Origin: Fidelibacterota bacterium
GTDB lineage: Bacteria > Fidelibacterota > Marinisomatia > Marinisomatales > TCS56
Assembly (NCBI GenBank): GCA_013203015.1
Contig: JABMPO010000052.1
Location: 1 to 32,389 of the forward strand
DNA: 32,389 nt
Direction: 5' to 3'
Shown: one piece after another, positions 15,186 to 23,111 of the stretch
Numbering within the stretch: the first letter of the stretch is position 1
How the letters are laid out: each line of letters starts with the position of its first letter
Notes under the pieces: model-generated
Database searches by the model: none
Told to the model about the DNA's origin: nothing
Seen by the model: only the letters and a program-made list of their open reading frames with translations
Translations under genes and position numbers: made by a program

Positions 15186-15203
15186 ACCGCAAATATTTGC
15201 GGT
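15186..15203. promoter_or_regulatory. Perfect 18-bp palindrome, possible operator
   Basis: ACCGCAAATATTTGCGGT is a perfect palindrome with no spacer, 45 bp upstream of the GTPase start codon in the 124-bp gap after pruA. It has no T-run on either side, so it is a poor terminator. Its two-fold symmetry and position fit a dimeric regulator site. The rest of the gap is AT-rich with no clear promoter boxes. Confidence 0.4.
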
Positions 15204-15265
15204 ACCCCTGAATTAGGCAAAGCCAAATCCCTGTTGAAATGATAAAATATTGGCAATTAACTCAA

Positions 15266-16900
15266 TCATTTTTCTGCCAGGAAAGGATAGCGATAATCGT
15301 TGGCAGGAACAAAAGTTTCTTTGATTGTACGCTGAGATACCCAGCGCACTAAATTAAACATGGAACCGGCTTTATCGTTAGTACCGGAAGCCCGACTGCC
15401 ACCAAAAGGTTGTTGACCAACCACAGCTCCGGTTGGTTTGTCGTTAATATAGAAATTTCCGGCAGCATGCGTGAGAGCAGCGGATGCTTCTAATATCGCC
15501 TCCCGGTCATCGGCAAATACACAACCTGTGAGAGCATAGGGCGAGGTCGAATCAACCAGTTCCAAGGTTTCAGTCCAGTTTGCGGGATCGTAAACGTAAA
15601 TCGTTAAAACCGGACCGAAAATTTCTTCTTCCATGGTTTTAAAATGGGGATCGGTCGTAATAATTGTAGTGGGCTCGATGTAGTATCCGGTGGAATCATC
15701 ATAATTACCGCCAGTCAGAAGCTCGGCATTTTTGGATTCCCGGGCATAATCAATGTAAGCAGTTATTGATTCAAAGGCTGCCTTATCGATGACTGCGTTG
15801 ACAAAGTTACTGAAATCTTCAACCTCACCCATTTTAATGGTAGCCATTTGAGCAGTATATTTTTCTTTGACCGCACCCCAAAGTGTGCTGGGAATATAGC
15901 AACGGGAGAGAGCCGAGCATTTTTGACCCTGATATTCAAAGGCTCCTCTAATCATAGCCGTCACCAGACCATCAACATCGGCTGATTCGTGGGCAATACA
16001 AAAATCCTTGCCACCGGTTTCACCTACAATTCGAGGGTAAGTTTTATACTTGCTGATATTATTACCCAGGGTTTTCCACATGTTCTGGAAAACAGCAGTA
16101 GATCCAGTGAAATGAATCCCTGCCAGGTTGGGATCTTCCATAACAACCGGTCCGACCTTGGATCCGGGACCGGGAATAAAATTAATTACGCCATCCGGCA
16201 AGCCCGCTTTTTTAAACATTTCCATCAGAAACCAGGCTGGGTAAACAGTACTGGAAGCCGGTTTCCAGAGCACAACATTACCCATCAGGGCTGGTGCGGT
16301 GGGTAAATTTCCGGCAATTGAAGTGAAGTTAAAAGGTGTTACCGCAAAGATGAATCCTTCCAGGGGACGATGTTCCACCATATTCCACATTCCATCAGGG
16401 GAATAGGGCGGTTGTTGTTCATATATTTCTTGAGCGTAGCCGGTATTGAAATTAAAGAAGTCAATCAATTCGCAAGCCGAATCGATTTCAGCCTGAAATG
16501 CATTCTTGCTCATATTCAGCATGGTTGCTGCATTGATTGTCTGACGATAGGGACCTGCCAGCAATGATGCCATCCGACGAAAAATAGCGACCCGGCTTTC
16601 CCAGGGCATAGTGGACCAGGTTTTATAAGCCTTTTGTGAAGCGGCAATGGCATCGGCAACTTCTTTTTTGCCAGCCAGGTGATATCGAGCTAGAACGTGT
16701 TGGTGATTATGCGGGATTACACATTCGACTGTATTTCCGGTTCTTACCTCTTTTCCACCAATGATAAGTGGTATTTCAATTTCGGTAGCTTTCAGTTCGG
16801 CAATACGCGCTTTCAGCTCAGCTTTTTCTACTGATCCCGGAGCATAGGATTTGATCGGTTCATTTACAGCTTTTGGAACGGAAACTTGTATATTCGGCAT
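15266..16900 (-). CDS. pruA: L-glutamate gamma-semialdehyde dehydrogenase (1-pyrroline-5-carboxylate dehydrogenase, long form)
   Basis: NAD-dependent oxidation of glutamate semialdehyde to glutamate, the last step of proline and ornithine breakdown. 544 aa, matching the long single-domain P5CDH family found in eukaryotes and FCB-type bacteria. The NAD site GSTAVF is at 266-271, the catalytic Glu294 is in VGETGGKDF, and the nucleophile Cys328 is in EYQGQKCSALSR. The frame extends nine codons further (to 16927), but the ATG at 16900 has a perfect SD (GGAGG, five bases away), so that start is used. No proline dehydrogenase is present nearby. The 127-bp gap before dusB is AT-rich and may hold its promoter. 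Confidence 0.95.
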   Translation of the reverse strand: MPNIQVSVPKAVNEPIKSYAPGSVEKAELKARIAELKATEIEIPLIIGGKEVRTGNTVECVIPHNHQHVLARYHLAGKKEVADAIAASQKAYKTWSTMPWESRVAIFRRMASLLAGPYRQTINAATMLNMSKNAFQAEIDSACELIDFFNFNTGYAQEIYEQQPPYSPDGMWNMVEHRPLEGFIFAVTPFNFTSIAGNLPTAPALMGNVVLWKPASSTVYPAWFLMEMFKKAGLPDGVINFIPGPGSKVGPVVMEDPNLAGIHFTGSTAVFQNMWKTLGNNISKYKTYPRIVGETGGKDFCIAHESADVDGLVTAMIRGAFEYQGQKCSALSRCYIPSTLWGAVKEKYTAQMATIKMGEVEDFSNFVNAVIDKAAFESITAYIDYARESKNAELLTGGNYDDSTGYYIEPTTIITTDPHFKTMEEEIFGPVLTIYVYDPANWTETLELVDSTSPYALTGCVFADDREAILEASAALTHAAGNFYINDKPTGAVVGQQPFGGSRASGTNDKAGSMFNLVRWVSQRTIKETFVPANDYRYPFLAEK

Positions 16901-17027
16901 TATTGCCTCCGTACTGATAGTTCGCAAAATTTATTGTTTTAAAACCTTAAAATTTAGCAGTTATTAAATTTTATAAGCAAGATAGATTGGAGTATAATCC
17001 TTAATGGCTGTGACTAAGAGATAATAG

Positions 17028-18005
17028 CTATAATTGATTGGCGTAACTAATTACTTCTTCAAGTATTGCGAACATTTGATTATGATTTTCAGCCATCACT
17101 AATCGGTTACGATAGGTTGCCGCACCCGGGAAATTTTTCAGATACCAGCCGAAATGCTTGCGCATCATATTCGATCCTACAGTCTCACCGCGGTATTCGA
17201 TTTGCATTTGCAAATGTTTCTGACACAGGTTTGCCTGCTCAAGTACTGTTGGTGGTGGTGGTGCGGGTTGGCCTTCAAATACCGCTTCTAATTCGCGGAA
17301 TATGAAGGGGTTTCCTAATGCCGCCCGCCCAATCATTACGCCATCGCATTGAGTCTGGTCCAGCATAATTTGCATATCGGCAGCAGATTTGATGTCGCCA
17401 TTGCCGATCACTGGAATTTCAACCGCCATTTTTAATTCTCTAATTAGATCCCAATCGGCTGATCCACCATAACTTTGTTTTACAGTTCGTGGATGCAGGG
17501 TAATCGCTTTTATTCCGCATTGCTCCAGACGGACCCCGGCTTCGGGTATTATAATTCGGGATTTTTCCCAACCGGCCCGCATTTTTACTGTGACCGGTAT
17601 TTTGGGCACTGCTTCGACTACTGCGGAACTGATTTCATCCATCAGATTCAAATCACGTAACGCCGCCGATCCCGCACCGCGTTTGGTAACTTTTGGTACG
17701 GGACAGCCGTAATTGATGTCAATAATATCCGGACGAAATTTTTGTTTGATAAATCGCGCGGCTTCAGCCATTACTTCCGGTGAATCACCAAAAATCTGGA
17801 TCCCGATTGGACGCTCAGCTTCGCTAAATCTGATCATACTCAGGGTTTTGGCATTTTCACGGATAATTCCATGGGCCGATACAAATTCCGAATAAACTAT
17901 CCCGGCGCCGTAATTTTTGCAGAGCATCCGGAATGGATAATCGCTGATGCCTGACATGGGCGCCAGTAAAACAGGTGTATCAATTTTCAGTTTGCCGATC
18001 TGCAT
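17028..18005 (-). CDS. dusB: tRNA-dihydrouridine synthase
   Basis: FMN-dependent reduction of uridines in the tRNA D-loop. 325 aa, with the TIM-barrel start APMSGISDYPFR (15-26; APMAGVTD in most relatives). Catalytic Cys101 lies in NYGCPVPKVTKRGAGSAAL, and the FMN-binding GNGDIKS and GRAALGNPFIF blocks follow. Its motif set is closest to the DusB subgroup. The ATG is 3 bp after the acetyltransferase stop and has no SD, so coupling is likely. Confidence 0.94.
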   Translation of the reverse strand: MQIGKLKIDTPVLLAPMSGISDYPFRMLCKNYGAGIVYSEFVSAHGIIRENAKTLSMIRFSEAERPIGIQIFGDSPEVMAEAARFIKQKFRPDIIDINYGCPVPKVTKRGAGSAALRDLNLMDEISSAVVEAVPKIPVTVKMRAGWEKSRIIIPEAGVRLEQCGIKAITLHPRTVKQSYGGSADWDLIRELKMAVEIPVIGNGDIKSAADMQIMLDQTQCDGVMIGRAALGNPFIFRELEAVFEGQPAPPPPTVLEQANLCQKHLQMQIEYRGETVGSNMMRKHFGWYLKNFPGAATYRNRLVMAENHNQMFAILEEVISYANQL

Positions 18006-18008
18006 TAA

Positions 18009-18491
18009 TTATAAATCAAATTCATATAGTAAATAATGTGATTTACGCATCCCGGATTTTTGGTAAATGCGTTTGGCATTTTCATTATCAGCATCAACGT
18101 AAAGCCGGATCCCATTGATTGTCCCATCATTTCGAGCTAATTGCAATACCTGTCCATATAAACTCGAATATACACCATTGCTGCGAAATTCCGGCAGCAC
18201 ATATACCGATTGAATCCACCAGATAGTTTTGTTACACCAATCGAACCATTCACGTGTGACCATTAATTGTCCCGCAACATTTCCATTGATTTCGGCGATC
18301 AGGTAAAAACCTTTACTGCTATCGGAAAATGCGGTTTTAACACCGGCTGCCACAATATTTTGGTCCAGCTTTGATTGTTCGGTTTCCCATGCCAGGGCAA
18401 TGTTATTATTGGTAATAATGTTATGATCGGTTTGTTGGGCATTGCGAATAATTGTTTCCGATATTGGCAACCTTTTCGTTTGTGCTTTCAA
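18009..18491 (-). CDS. GNAT-family N-acetyltransferase
   Basis: 160 aa single GNAT domain. The central strand WWIQSVYVLPEFRSNGVYSS carries the acetyl-CoA pyrophosphate loop (R-S-N-G-V-Y), and LYVDADNENAKRIYQKSGM is the usual C-terminal block. The substrate cannot be predicted. The start is uncertain: the longest frame begins at a TTG (18491) with no SD, and a second TTG lies at 18470. It is divergent from rpmB across 62 bp and probably cotranscribed with dusB. Confidence 0.85.
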   Translation of the reverse strand: MKAQTKRLPISETIIRNAQQTDHNIITNNNIALAWETEQSKLDQNIVAAGVKTAFSDSSKGFYLIAEINGNVAGQLMVTREWFDWCNKTIWWIQSVYVLPEFRSNGVYSSLYGQVLQLARNDGTINGIRLYVDADNENAKRIYQKSGMRKSHYLLYEFDL

Positions 18492-18497
18492 ATATGA

Positions 18498-18526
18498 AGC
18501 GTAAATTTGCTGGCTTTTTTGGTCAA
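18498..18526 (-). promoter_or_regulatory. Possible promoter of the GNAT-dusB pair
   Basis: On the minus strand TTGACC (complement of 18521-18526, five of six) and TACGCT (complement of 18498-18503, three of six) are 17 bases apart. The predicted start would fall on or next to the TTG start codon at 18491. It overlaps the possible rpmB promoter. Weak evidence. Confidence 0.3.
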
Positions 18527-18538
18527 GAACAATATAAT
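18510..18538 (+). promoter_or_regulatory. Possible promoter of rpmB
   Basis: A perfect -10 box TATAAT at 18533-18538 lies 17 bases after CTGGCT (18510-18515, three of six). Transcription would start at about the SD GGAG (18544-18547), giving a leader of about 9-10 nt, which is short. It is the only -10-like box in the 62-bp divergent gap on this strand. Confidence 0.35.
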
Positions 18539-18553
18539 TATCCGGAGATAAAA

Positions 18554-18790
18554 ATGAGCAGAGTATGTGACGTAACGGGCAATAAGCCTATGTATGGTAA
18601 TAATGTCAGCCATGCTCACAACAAGTCACGCCGTCGGTTTAATATAAACCTGAAGAAAAAAAGGTTTTGGTTGCCAGACGAAAAACGATTTATCAGTTTA
18701 ACGGTTTCCACTCAGGGATTACGTCTGATTGATAAAAAAGGTATTCGTAGGGTAGTGACTGAATTGCGTGCCAAAGGAATGAAAATTTAG
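18554..18790 (+). CDS. rpmB: Ribosomal protein bL28
   Basis: Structural protein of the 50S subunit, 78 aa. The start MSRVCDVTGNKPMYGNNVSH and the following HNKSRRRFNINLKKKRFWLP are diagnostic. The frame is open further upstream, but the ATG at 18554 has GGAG six bases before it and matches the family start. Only one cysteine is present, so this is the zinc-free type. It is a single-gene unit closed by a terminator. Confidence 0.96.
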   Translation: MSRVCDVTGNKPMYGNNVSHAHNKSRRRFNINLKKKRFWLPDEKRFISLTVSTQGLRLIDKKGIRRVVTELRAKGMKI

Positions 18791-18814
18791 TATTTATTTC
18801 ATTTTGTAATAATT

Positions 18815-18843
18815 AATGCCTGGTAGCGCCAGGCATTTTTTTT
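18815..18843 (+). terminator. Rho-independent terminator of rpmB
   Basis: AATGCCTGG, loop TAGCG, CCAGGCATT (a perfect 9-bp stem, 18815-18837) runs into a T tract continuing to 18843. It begins 24 bp after the rpmB stop. On the other strand the hairpin is followed by a weaker AT-rich tract and may help end leftward ftsZ transcription. Confidence 0.9.
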
Positions 18844-18873
18844 AGCTATTAGTGCTGTGCTATAGTTTAATAT

Positions 18874-18908
18874 TCGAGGGCAGCCAAGCAAGAAATCACT
18901 GCCCTCGA
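18874..18908 (-). terminator. Hairpin downstream of ftsZ
   Basis: TCGAGGGCAG (18874-18883) and CTGCCCTCGA (18899-18908) form a perfect 10-bp stem with a 15-nt loop, 19 bp after the ftsZ stop. On the ftsZ strand it is followed by AATATT rather than a run of Ts, so it is either a weak terminator or a 3' stabilising structure. Confidence 0.5.
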
Positions 18909-18927
18909 TTGCATCCATGCCTATATT

Positions 18928-20124
18928 TTATTTGTGCTGTTGTCGCACAAAAGCCGGAATTTCCAGATCATTGTCAAATAATGTCGGATTCGCATCATCA
19001 AACACGAATTTTGGCTTGTTTTCAGGAATTATCGTTGCCGCTTCCGGTATATCATTTTTCTGATTTATCAGGGGTACATTAAATTGCTCGGCATAGACCG
19101 GACCAGGCGTTTTGAATCGTTGCTCCTGATTTTCCCGGACTGACTTGCCTTCATCAACGTAGTTCGGATGTAAAAATCCGGTGGCGATAACAGTTACCCG
19201 GATTTCCTCGGCCATTGCCGGATCAATTACTGCACCAAAAATAATATTAGCATCCTGTCCGGCTTCTTCAAAGATTATTGAAGTGGCTTCATCAACTTCA
19301 ATCAATGTAAGGTCAGGTCCGCCGGTGATGTTTACCAGCACGCCTTGAGCTCCGCTGATTTGGGCGCTGTCCAACAGGGGGCTGGATATGGCTTGCTGTG
19401 CTGCCAATACTGCTCTTTCTTCACCGCTGGCAATACCAGTTCCCATAATTGCTTCGCCCATATTTTTCATGATCGTCTCAACATCGGCAAAATCAAGATT
19501 TATTAAGCCGTGAACATTGATCAAATCCGATATTCCCTTAACAGCTTGATGCAGGGTTGCATCAGCCGTCTTGAAAGCTTCCATTACGGTCGTTGATTTA
19601 TCAACCACTGACATCAATTTTTGGTTGGGAATTGCAATCGTTGTATCGCAGGCTTTACGCAATTCCACCAGACCGTTTATACCGCGGTTCATTCTTTTGG
19701 GGCCTTCGAAATTGAATGGCAAAGTCACAATTCCGACTGTTAAAATTCCTAACTCACGGGCCAGTTGGGCAATGACCGGAGCAGCTCCGGTACCGGTACC
19801 GCCACCCATGCCAGCTGTGATAAATACCATATCCACTTCTTCCAGCATTGCAGTTACGGCCTCTTTTTCAATCTCAATTGCTTCACGGCCGATCTCGGCT
19901 TTAGCTCCTGCGCCCAGGCCTTTGGTAAGGCTTTTCCCAATCTGGATTTTTATGGTCGCTGCATTGTTTTCCAGATCCTGGGCATCGGTATTTACCGCAA
20001 TAAAATCCACACCGCTCATCCCGGCCTGGATCATGCGATTGATAGCGTTTCCTCCTGCGCCACCAACGCCGATTACTTTTAGTTTTGCTTTTTGTTCGGC
20101 AAGATAATCAAACTCAAATAACAT
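18928..20124 (-). CDS. ftsZ: Cell division GTPase FtsZ
   Basis: Tubulin-like GTPase that forms the Z-ring. 398 aa. The nucleotide-binding signature GGGTGTG is at 107-113, and the catalytic T7 loop NLDFADVETIM is at 209-219 (NVDFADV is more usual). A linker of about 60 residues follows, then the C-terminal peptide EIPAFVR (388-394), which binds FtsA. The ATG has GGAG seven bases upstream. It is the last gene of the dcw cluster, 39 bp after ftsA. Confidence 0.98.
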   Translation of the reverse strand: MLFEFDYLAEQKAKLKVIGVGGAGGNAINRMIQAGMSGVDFIAVNTDAQDLENNAATIKIQIGKSLTKGLGAGAKAEIGREAIEIEKEAVTAMLEEVDMVFITAGMGGGTGTGAAPVIAQLARELGILTVGIVTLPFNFEGPKRMNRGINGLVELRKACDTTIAIPNQKLMSVVDKSTTVMEAFKTADATLHQAVKGISDLINVHGLINLDFADVETIMKNMGEAIMGTGIASGEERAVLAAQQAISSPLLDSAQISGAQGVLVNITGGPDLTLIEVDEATSIIFEEAGQDANIIFGAVIDPAMAEEIRVTVIATGFLHPNYVDEGKSVRENQEQRFKTPGPVYAEQFNVPLINQKNDIPEAATIIPENKPKFVFDDANPTLFDNDLEIPAFVRQQHK

Positions 20125-20163
20125 GGATGCACTCCTTCAGTTTAGTCATTCTGTCAATAATTC

Positions 20164-21435
20164 TTAAAAAAATTCTTTAAACCATTTCTTTATTTTTGAA
20201 ATTGCCAATGTCAGTGGCTTATCCGGTAAGTAACCACTATGAAATTCATCTTTACGAGTTGTCCATTGTGTGAGGCCCAGAACATTTGCGAAAACGGGGC
20301 TGGAAGCAACATCTACTACTCCACTGATCCCTTTGGGGCAACCAACTCGTACCGGCTCCTGAAAAACTTCGCTGGCCAAGGAAGTAATATTTTTAAGCAG
20401 TGCGCCTCCTCCGGTTAAAACAATACCGAAGGTGAGACGTTCACGAATATCAGCCCGGGCGATTTCACGGGCTATCATCTGGAATATTTCTACCATTCGG
20501 GCTTCAACATAGCGCGATAATTCATGTTCGGAAACTTTGCGAACGATCTCACCTTCTTTGGCAGCTAATTCAAAATCCAATTCGGTAGATGCCATCCCAG
20601 CTTTAGCAGAAGCATATTTCACTTTTATTTTTTCAGCTTCTTCAACATTGATTTGCAGCATCATTGCAATATCGTTGGTAATACTATTTGCTCCCAAACC
20701 AATGACAGCAGAATGACGTATTCCACCTTCGTGATACACCGTTAAATCGATAGTACCTGCGCCAATATCAACCAGAGCAACTCCCAGTTCCTTTTCATCC
20801 TGCGAAAGTACTGGCAGGGAAGCTGACAATGCCTGAAAAACCAGAGCGTCAATTTCAATACCGAGCTCTTCCGCGCATTTTGTGATGTTTTTTGCAGCCG
20901 TAGTGGCAACTGTAACCAGATGAATACGAGCTTCGAGTCGGCGCCCCGACATCCCAACCGGATCCTTGATATTGCCCATTGTATCGATTATATATTCCTG
21001 CGGTAGAACGTGCAAAATATCACGATCCATCGGCAGGGAAATCGCTTTGGATAATTCCAATACCCGCTGCACGTCCTGAGCCGAGATTTCATGCTCAACG
21101 GGAATATTCTGGCTACTGCTTTTATGAACAGCGATGGCTCCCTGGGTATTAATTCCGCGGATATGCTCGCCTGAAATGCTCATAACCGCCCGTTCAACCT
21201 TAACATTGGCCATCAATTCAGCTTCTTTTAACGCTTCATCAAGGGCTGTGATGGTTTTATCAATATGAATCAGGCTGCCTGTGCGCATACCACTATGAGG
21301 TTTTGTACCAAGACCCAGTAATTTAACTGTTCCGTTTTCCGGGTTTGACTCTACGATAGCGCACCGGACGTGCGAGGAACCAATATCGATTCCTACCTGT
21401 ACATTTTTATCTTGCCCGCGATTTAAAGGGCTCAT
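20164..21435 (-). CDS. ftsA: Cell division actin homolog FtsA
   Basis: Actin-like ATPase that tethers FtsZ to the membrane. 423 aa. The phosphate-binding blocks GIDIGSSHVR (near residue 15) and VDIGAGTIDLTVY are present, with the adenosine block GIVLTGGGALLKN. The C-terminal amphipathic helix ISKIKKWFKEFF is the membrane-targeting sequence. The frame also allows a GTG at 21441, but the ATG at 21435 overlaps the ftsQ stop as ATGA and has GGAG five bases away. Confidence 0.96.
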   Translation of the reverse strand: MSPLNRGQDKNVQVGIDIGSSHVRCAIVESNPENGTVKLLGLGTKPHSGMRTGSLIHIDKTITALDEALKEAELMANVKVERAVMSISGEHIRGINTQGAIAVHKSSSQNIPVEHEISAQDVQRVLELSKAISLPMDRDILHVLPQEYIIDTMGNIKDPVGMSGRRLEARIHLVTVATTAAKNITKCAEELGIEIDALVFQALSASLPVLSQDEKELGVALVDIGAGTIDLTVYHEGGIRHSAVIGLGANSITNDIAMMLQINVEEAEKIKVKYASAKAGMASTELDFELAAKEGEIVRKVSEHELSRYVEARMVEIFQMIAREIARADIRERLTFGIVLTGGGALLKNITSLASEVFQEPVRVGCPKGISGVVDVASSPVFANVLGLTQWTTRKDEFHSGYLPDKPLTLAISKIKKWFKEFF

Positions 21436-22193
21436 GACCACTCCCGTGCAATAATTTGTTTCGCATAGCGCAAATCAAGGTATGCGAAATCAGTTAGTGT
21501 TTTTTTACCCTGCAAGGCTGAATTGAAAGCCATTAAAGTAATTATTCTTTTAATAAGTGCTGAATTTCCCAAATTGATCAAAGTGGGGTTGTTGGTTAAA
21601 ATAAGTGTGAATTCGTCATCCTGGTTCAGGGTGATTTCCGATAATTCATCATACAGACCCGGATAGAATCGGCGAATTTTCATCAATAATTCAACCGTTT
21701 CTTTTACCCGCACGGATAAAACGCGGGCACCAATTGGATATAGACCTACATCAGGATTGAATCCGGATAAGGTTGGAATCTGGAATTCATATTGCTGTGG
21801 GACTGGCAATACAATCCCATCTTTATCCAACAAAACCAATTGTTTATTATTTACCATTGCAATCGGCTTGCGTTCAATAACTTCCAGATGCAAGCGGTGT
21901 GGAAATCGACGGCTGAGACGTGCTCCGGCTATATAGGGATGTTGTTCAATTCTAGTTTGTAGCTTGGTAAGATTAATATCTAAAAGGCGAGCGTCATCCG
22001 GCATATCTCCAATGATTGCCAGTAATTCAGGCTTGGGCACAATCTGATTGCCATAAATATTTATTTTATTCAATTTGAATAAATCTGTTTTTCCCGCCCA
22101 TACAAATCCACCCCAGCACAGCAATACAAAAACAGCAATCAGGGCCGACGGCAACAAATATGTCATAAAATTTTCCCTTGACCGCTTCTTCAT
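21432..22193 (-). CDS. ftsQ: Cell division protein FtsQ/DivIB
   Basis: Bitopic divisome protein. 253 aa, with a short cytoplasmic basic N-terminus (KKRSR), one membrane segment (about 11-33), and a POTRA domain (about 39-107, starting FKLNKINIYGN). A beta domain with RRFPHRLHLEVIERKPIA follows. Sequence is poorly conserved in this family; position between murB and ftsA and the fold order support the call. The ATG overlaps the murB stop as ATGA, with AAAGG eight bases upstream. Confidence 0.9.
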   Translation of the reverse strand: MKKRSRENFMTYLLPSALIAVFVLLCWGGFVWAGKTDLFKLNKINIYGNQIVPKPELLAIIGDMPDDARLLDINLTKLQTRIEQHPYIAGARLSRRFPHRLHLEVIERKPIAMVNNKQLVLLDKDGIVLPVPQQYEFQIPTLSGFNPDVGLYPIGARVLSVRVKETVELLMKIRRFYPGLYDELSEITLNQDDEFTLILTNNPTLINLGNSALIKRIITLMAFNSALQGKKTLTDFAYLDLRYAKQIIAREWS

Positions 22194-23107
22194 GGAATAA
22201 TCCTTTCAGCGAAGCCCAGGGTCTTAATTTCAAGTTCCAATTCGATTCCGAATTGTTTTTTTACTTTGTGATAGGCCAGATTTATCAATGCAATAATATC
22301 ACTTGCAGTGGCATTGCCGGTGTTGACAATAAAATTGGCATGTTTTGTAGAAATCTCCGCACCGCCGGATTTAGACCCTTTCAGACCGCATTGATCAATC
22401 AGATAACCGGCTGCCAGATCCGAGCGTGGGTTTTTGAATACACTACCGGCTGATCGTTTATCAATTGGCTGACTGGCTATCCTTTTATCATTTGCCAGGT
22501 CGCAATGATCTTTTATCTGGTCGGGATCACCATACGCGAGTTCAAATCTGGCCCGGGTTATTATTTGACCGTTTGTTATGCTTGACCGGCGGTAGCTGAA
22601 ATCAATTTCGGCTGCTGATAGCGATTTAATCAGGCCAGTTTCGTCGATTACCTCAACCTCAACCAGGAAGTTGGAAATCTCAGTTCCAAAGGCTCCGGCA
22701 TTCATTTTTATTGCACCACCAACTGTGCCGGGTACTCCTGCCAGACTTTCCAAACCGGTTAGATTATTATGTAAGCTTTCGCGAACTAATCGCCTGAGGC
22801 TCAAACCGGTTTCAGCAATGATCTTCCCAGCACTGATTTCCAATGATTTGAAAGATTTGGCCAGCGAAATAATCAGTCCGGCATAACCCTGATCGCTAAC
22901 TAACAAGTTTGTTCCATGGCCAATAATGAAATATTGCTGATTTGTTTTTCCACAGAATTCCAGTACCTGCAGCAAATCTTTTCGGTTAGCAGGATTGACA
23001 TAGAATTGCGCCGGTCCGCCCACACCGTAGGTCGTGTGGCGGGCCAATGGTTCATTAGTCAATACAGGATTGGCAACCAGGTTTTGAATATCGGACAGCA
23101 GGTTCAC
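22190..23107 (-). CDS. murB: UDP-N-acetylenolpyruvoylglucosamine reductase
   Basis: FAD-dependent reductase making UDP-MurNAc. FAD-binding blocks HTTYGVGGPA and GHGTNLLVSD are present, with LAGVPGTVGGAIKMNAGAFG. The catalytic Ser lies in GSVFKNP (221-227) and the substrate-binding YRRS is at 172-175. The frame is open to a GTG at 23149 that would overlap murC by 38 nt. The GTG at 23107, 4 nt after the murC stop and with GGAG nine bases upstream, gives 305 aa and is preferred. No ddl gene lies between it and ftsQ. Confidence 0.94.
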   Translation of the reverse strand: MNLLSDIQNLVANPVLTNEPLARHTTYGVGGPAQFYVNPANRKDLLQVLEFCGKTNQQYFIIGHGTNLLVSDQGYAGLIISLAKSFKSLEISAGKIIAETGLSLRRLVRESLHNNLTGLESLAGVPGTVGGAIKMNAGAFGTEISNFLVEVEVIDETGLIKSLSAAEIDFSYRRSSITNGQIITRARFELAYGDPDQIKDHCDLANDKRIASQPIDKRSAGSVFKNPRSDLAAGYLIDQCGLKGSKSGGAEISTKHANFIVNTGNATASDIIALINLAYHKVKKQFGIELELEIKTLGFAERIIP

Positions 23108-23111
23108 TTGA

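Noticed and set aside
15142..15192. 17-residue N-terminal extension of the COG2403 protein
   Set aside because: The ATG at 15141 has a well-placed GGAG and starts at the conserved first strand. The extension is Asn/Asp-rich and overlaps the region of the gap expected to be regulatory.
16991..16998. TATACT (minus) and TATAAT (plus) boxes in the pruA-dusB gap
   Set aside because: No acceptable -35 box at 16-18 bp for the pruA direction, and no gene downstream on the plus strand. The gap is AT-rich, so chance matches are expected.
19571..20107. 178-codon plus-strand open frame opposite ftsZ
   Set aside because: It lies wholly antisense to a certain gene, has a low-complexity Ala/Pro/Ser-rich product and no SD. 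It is a codon-bias shadow.
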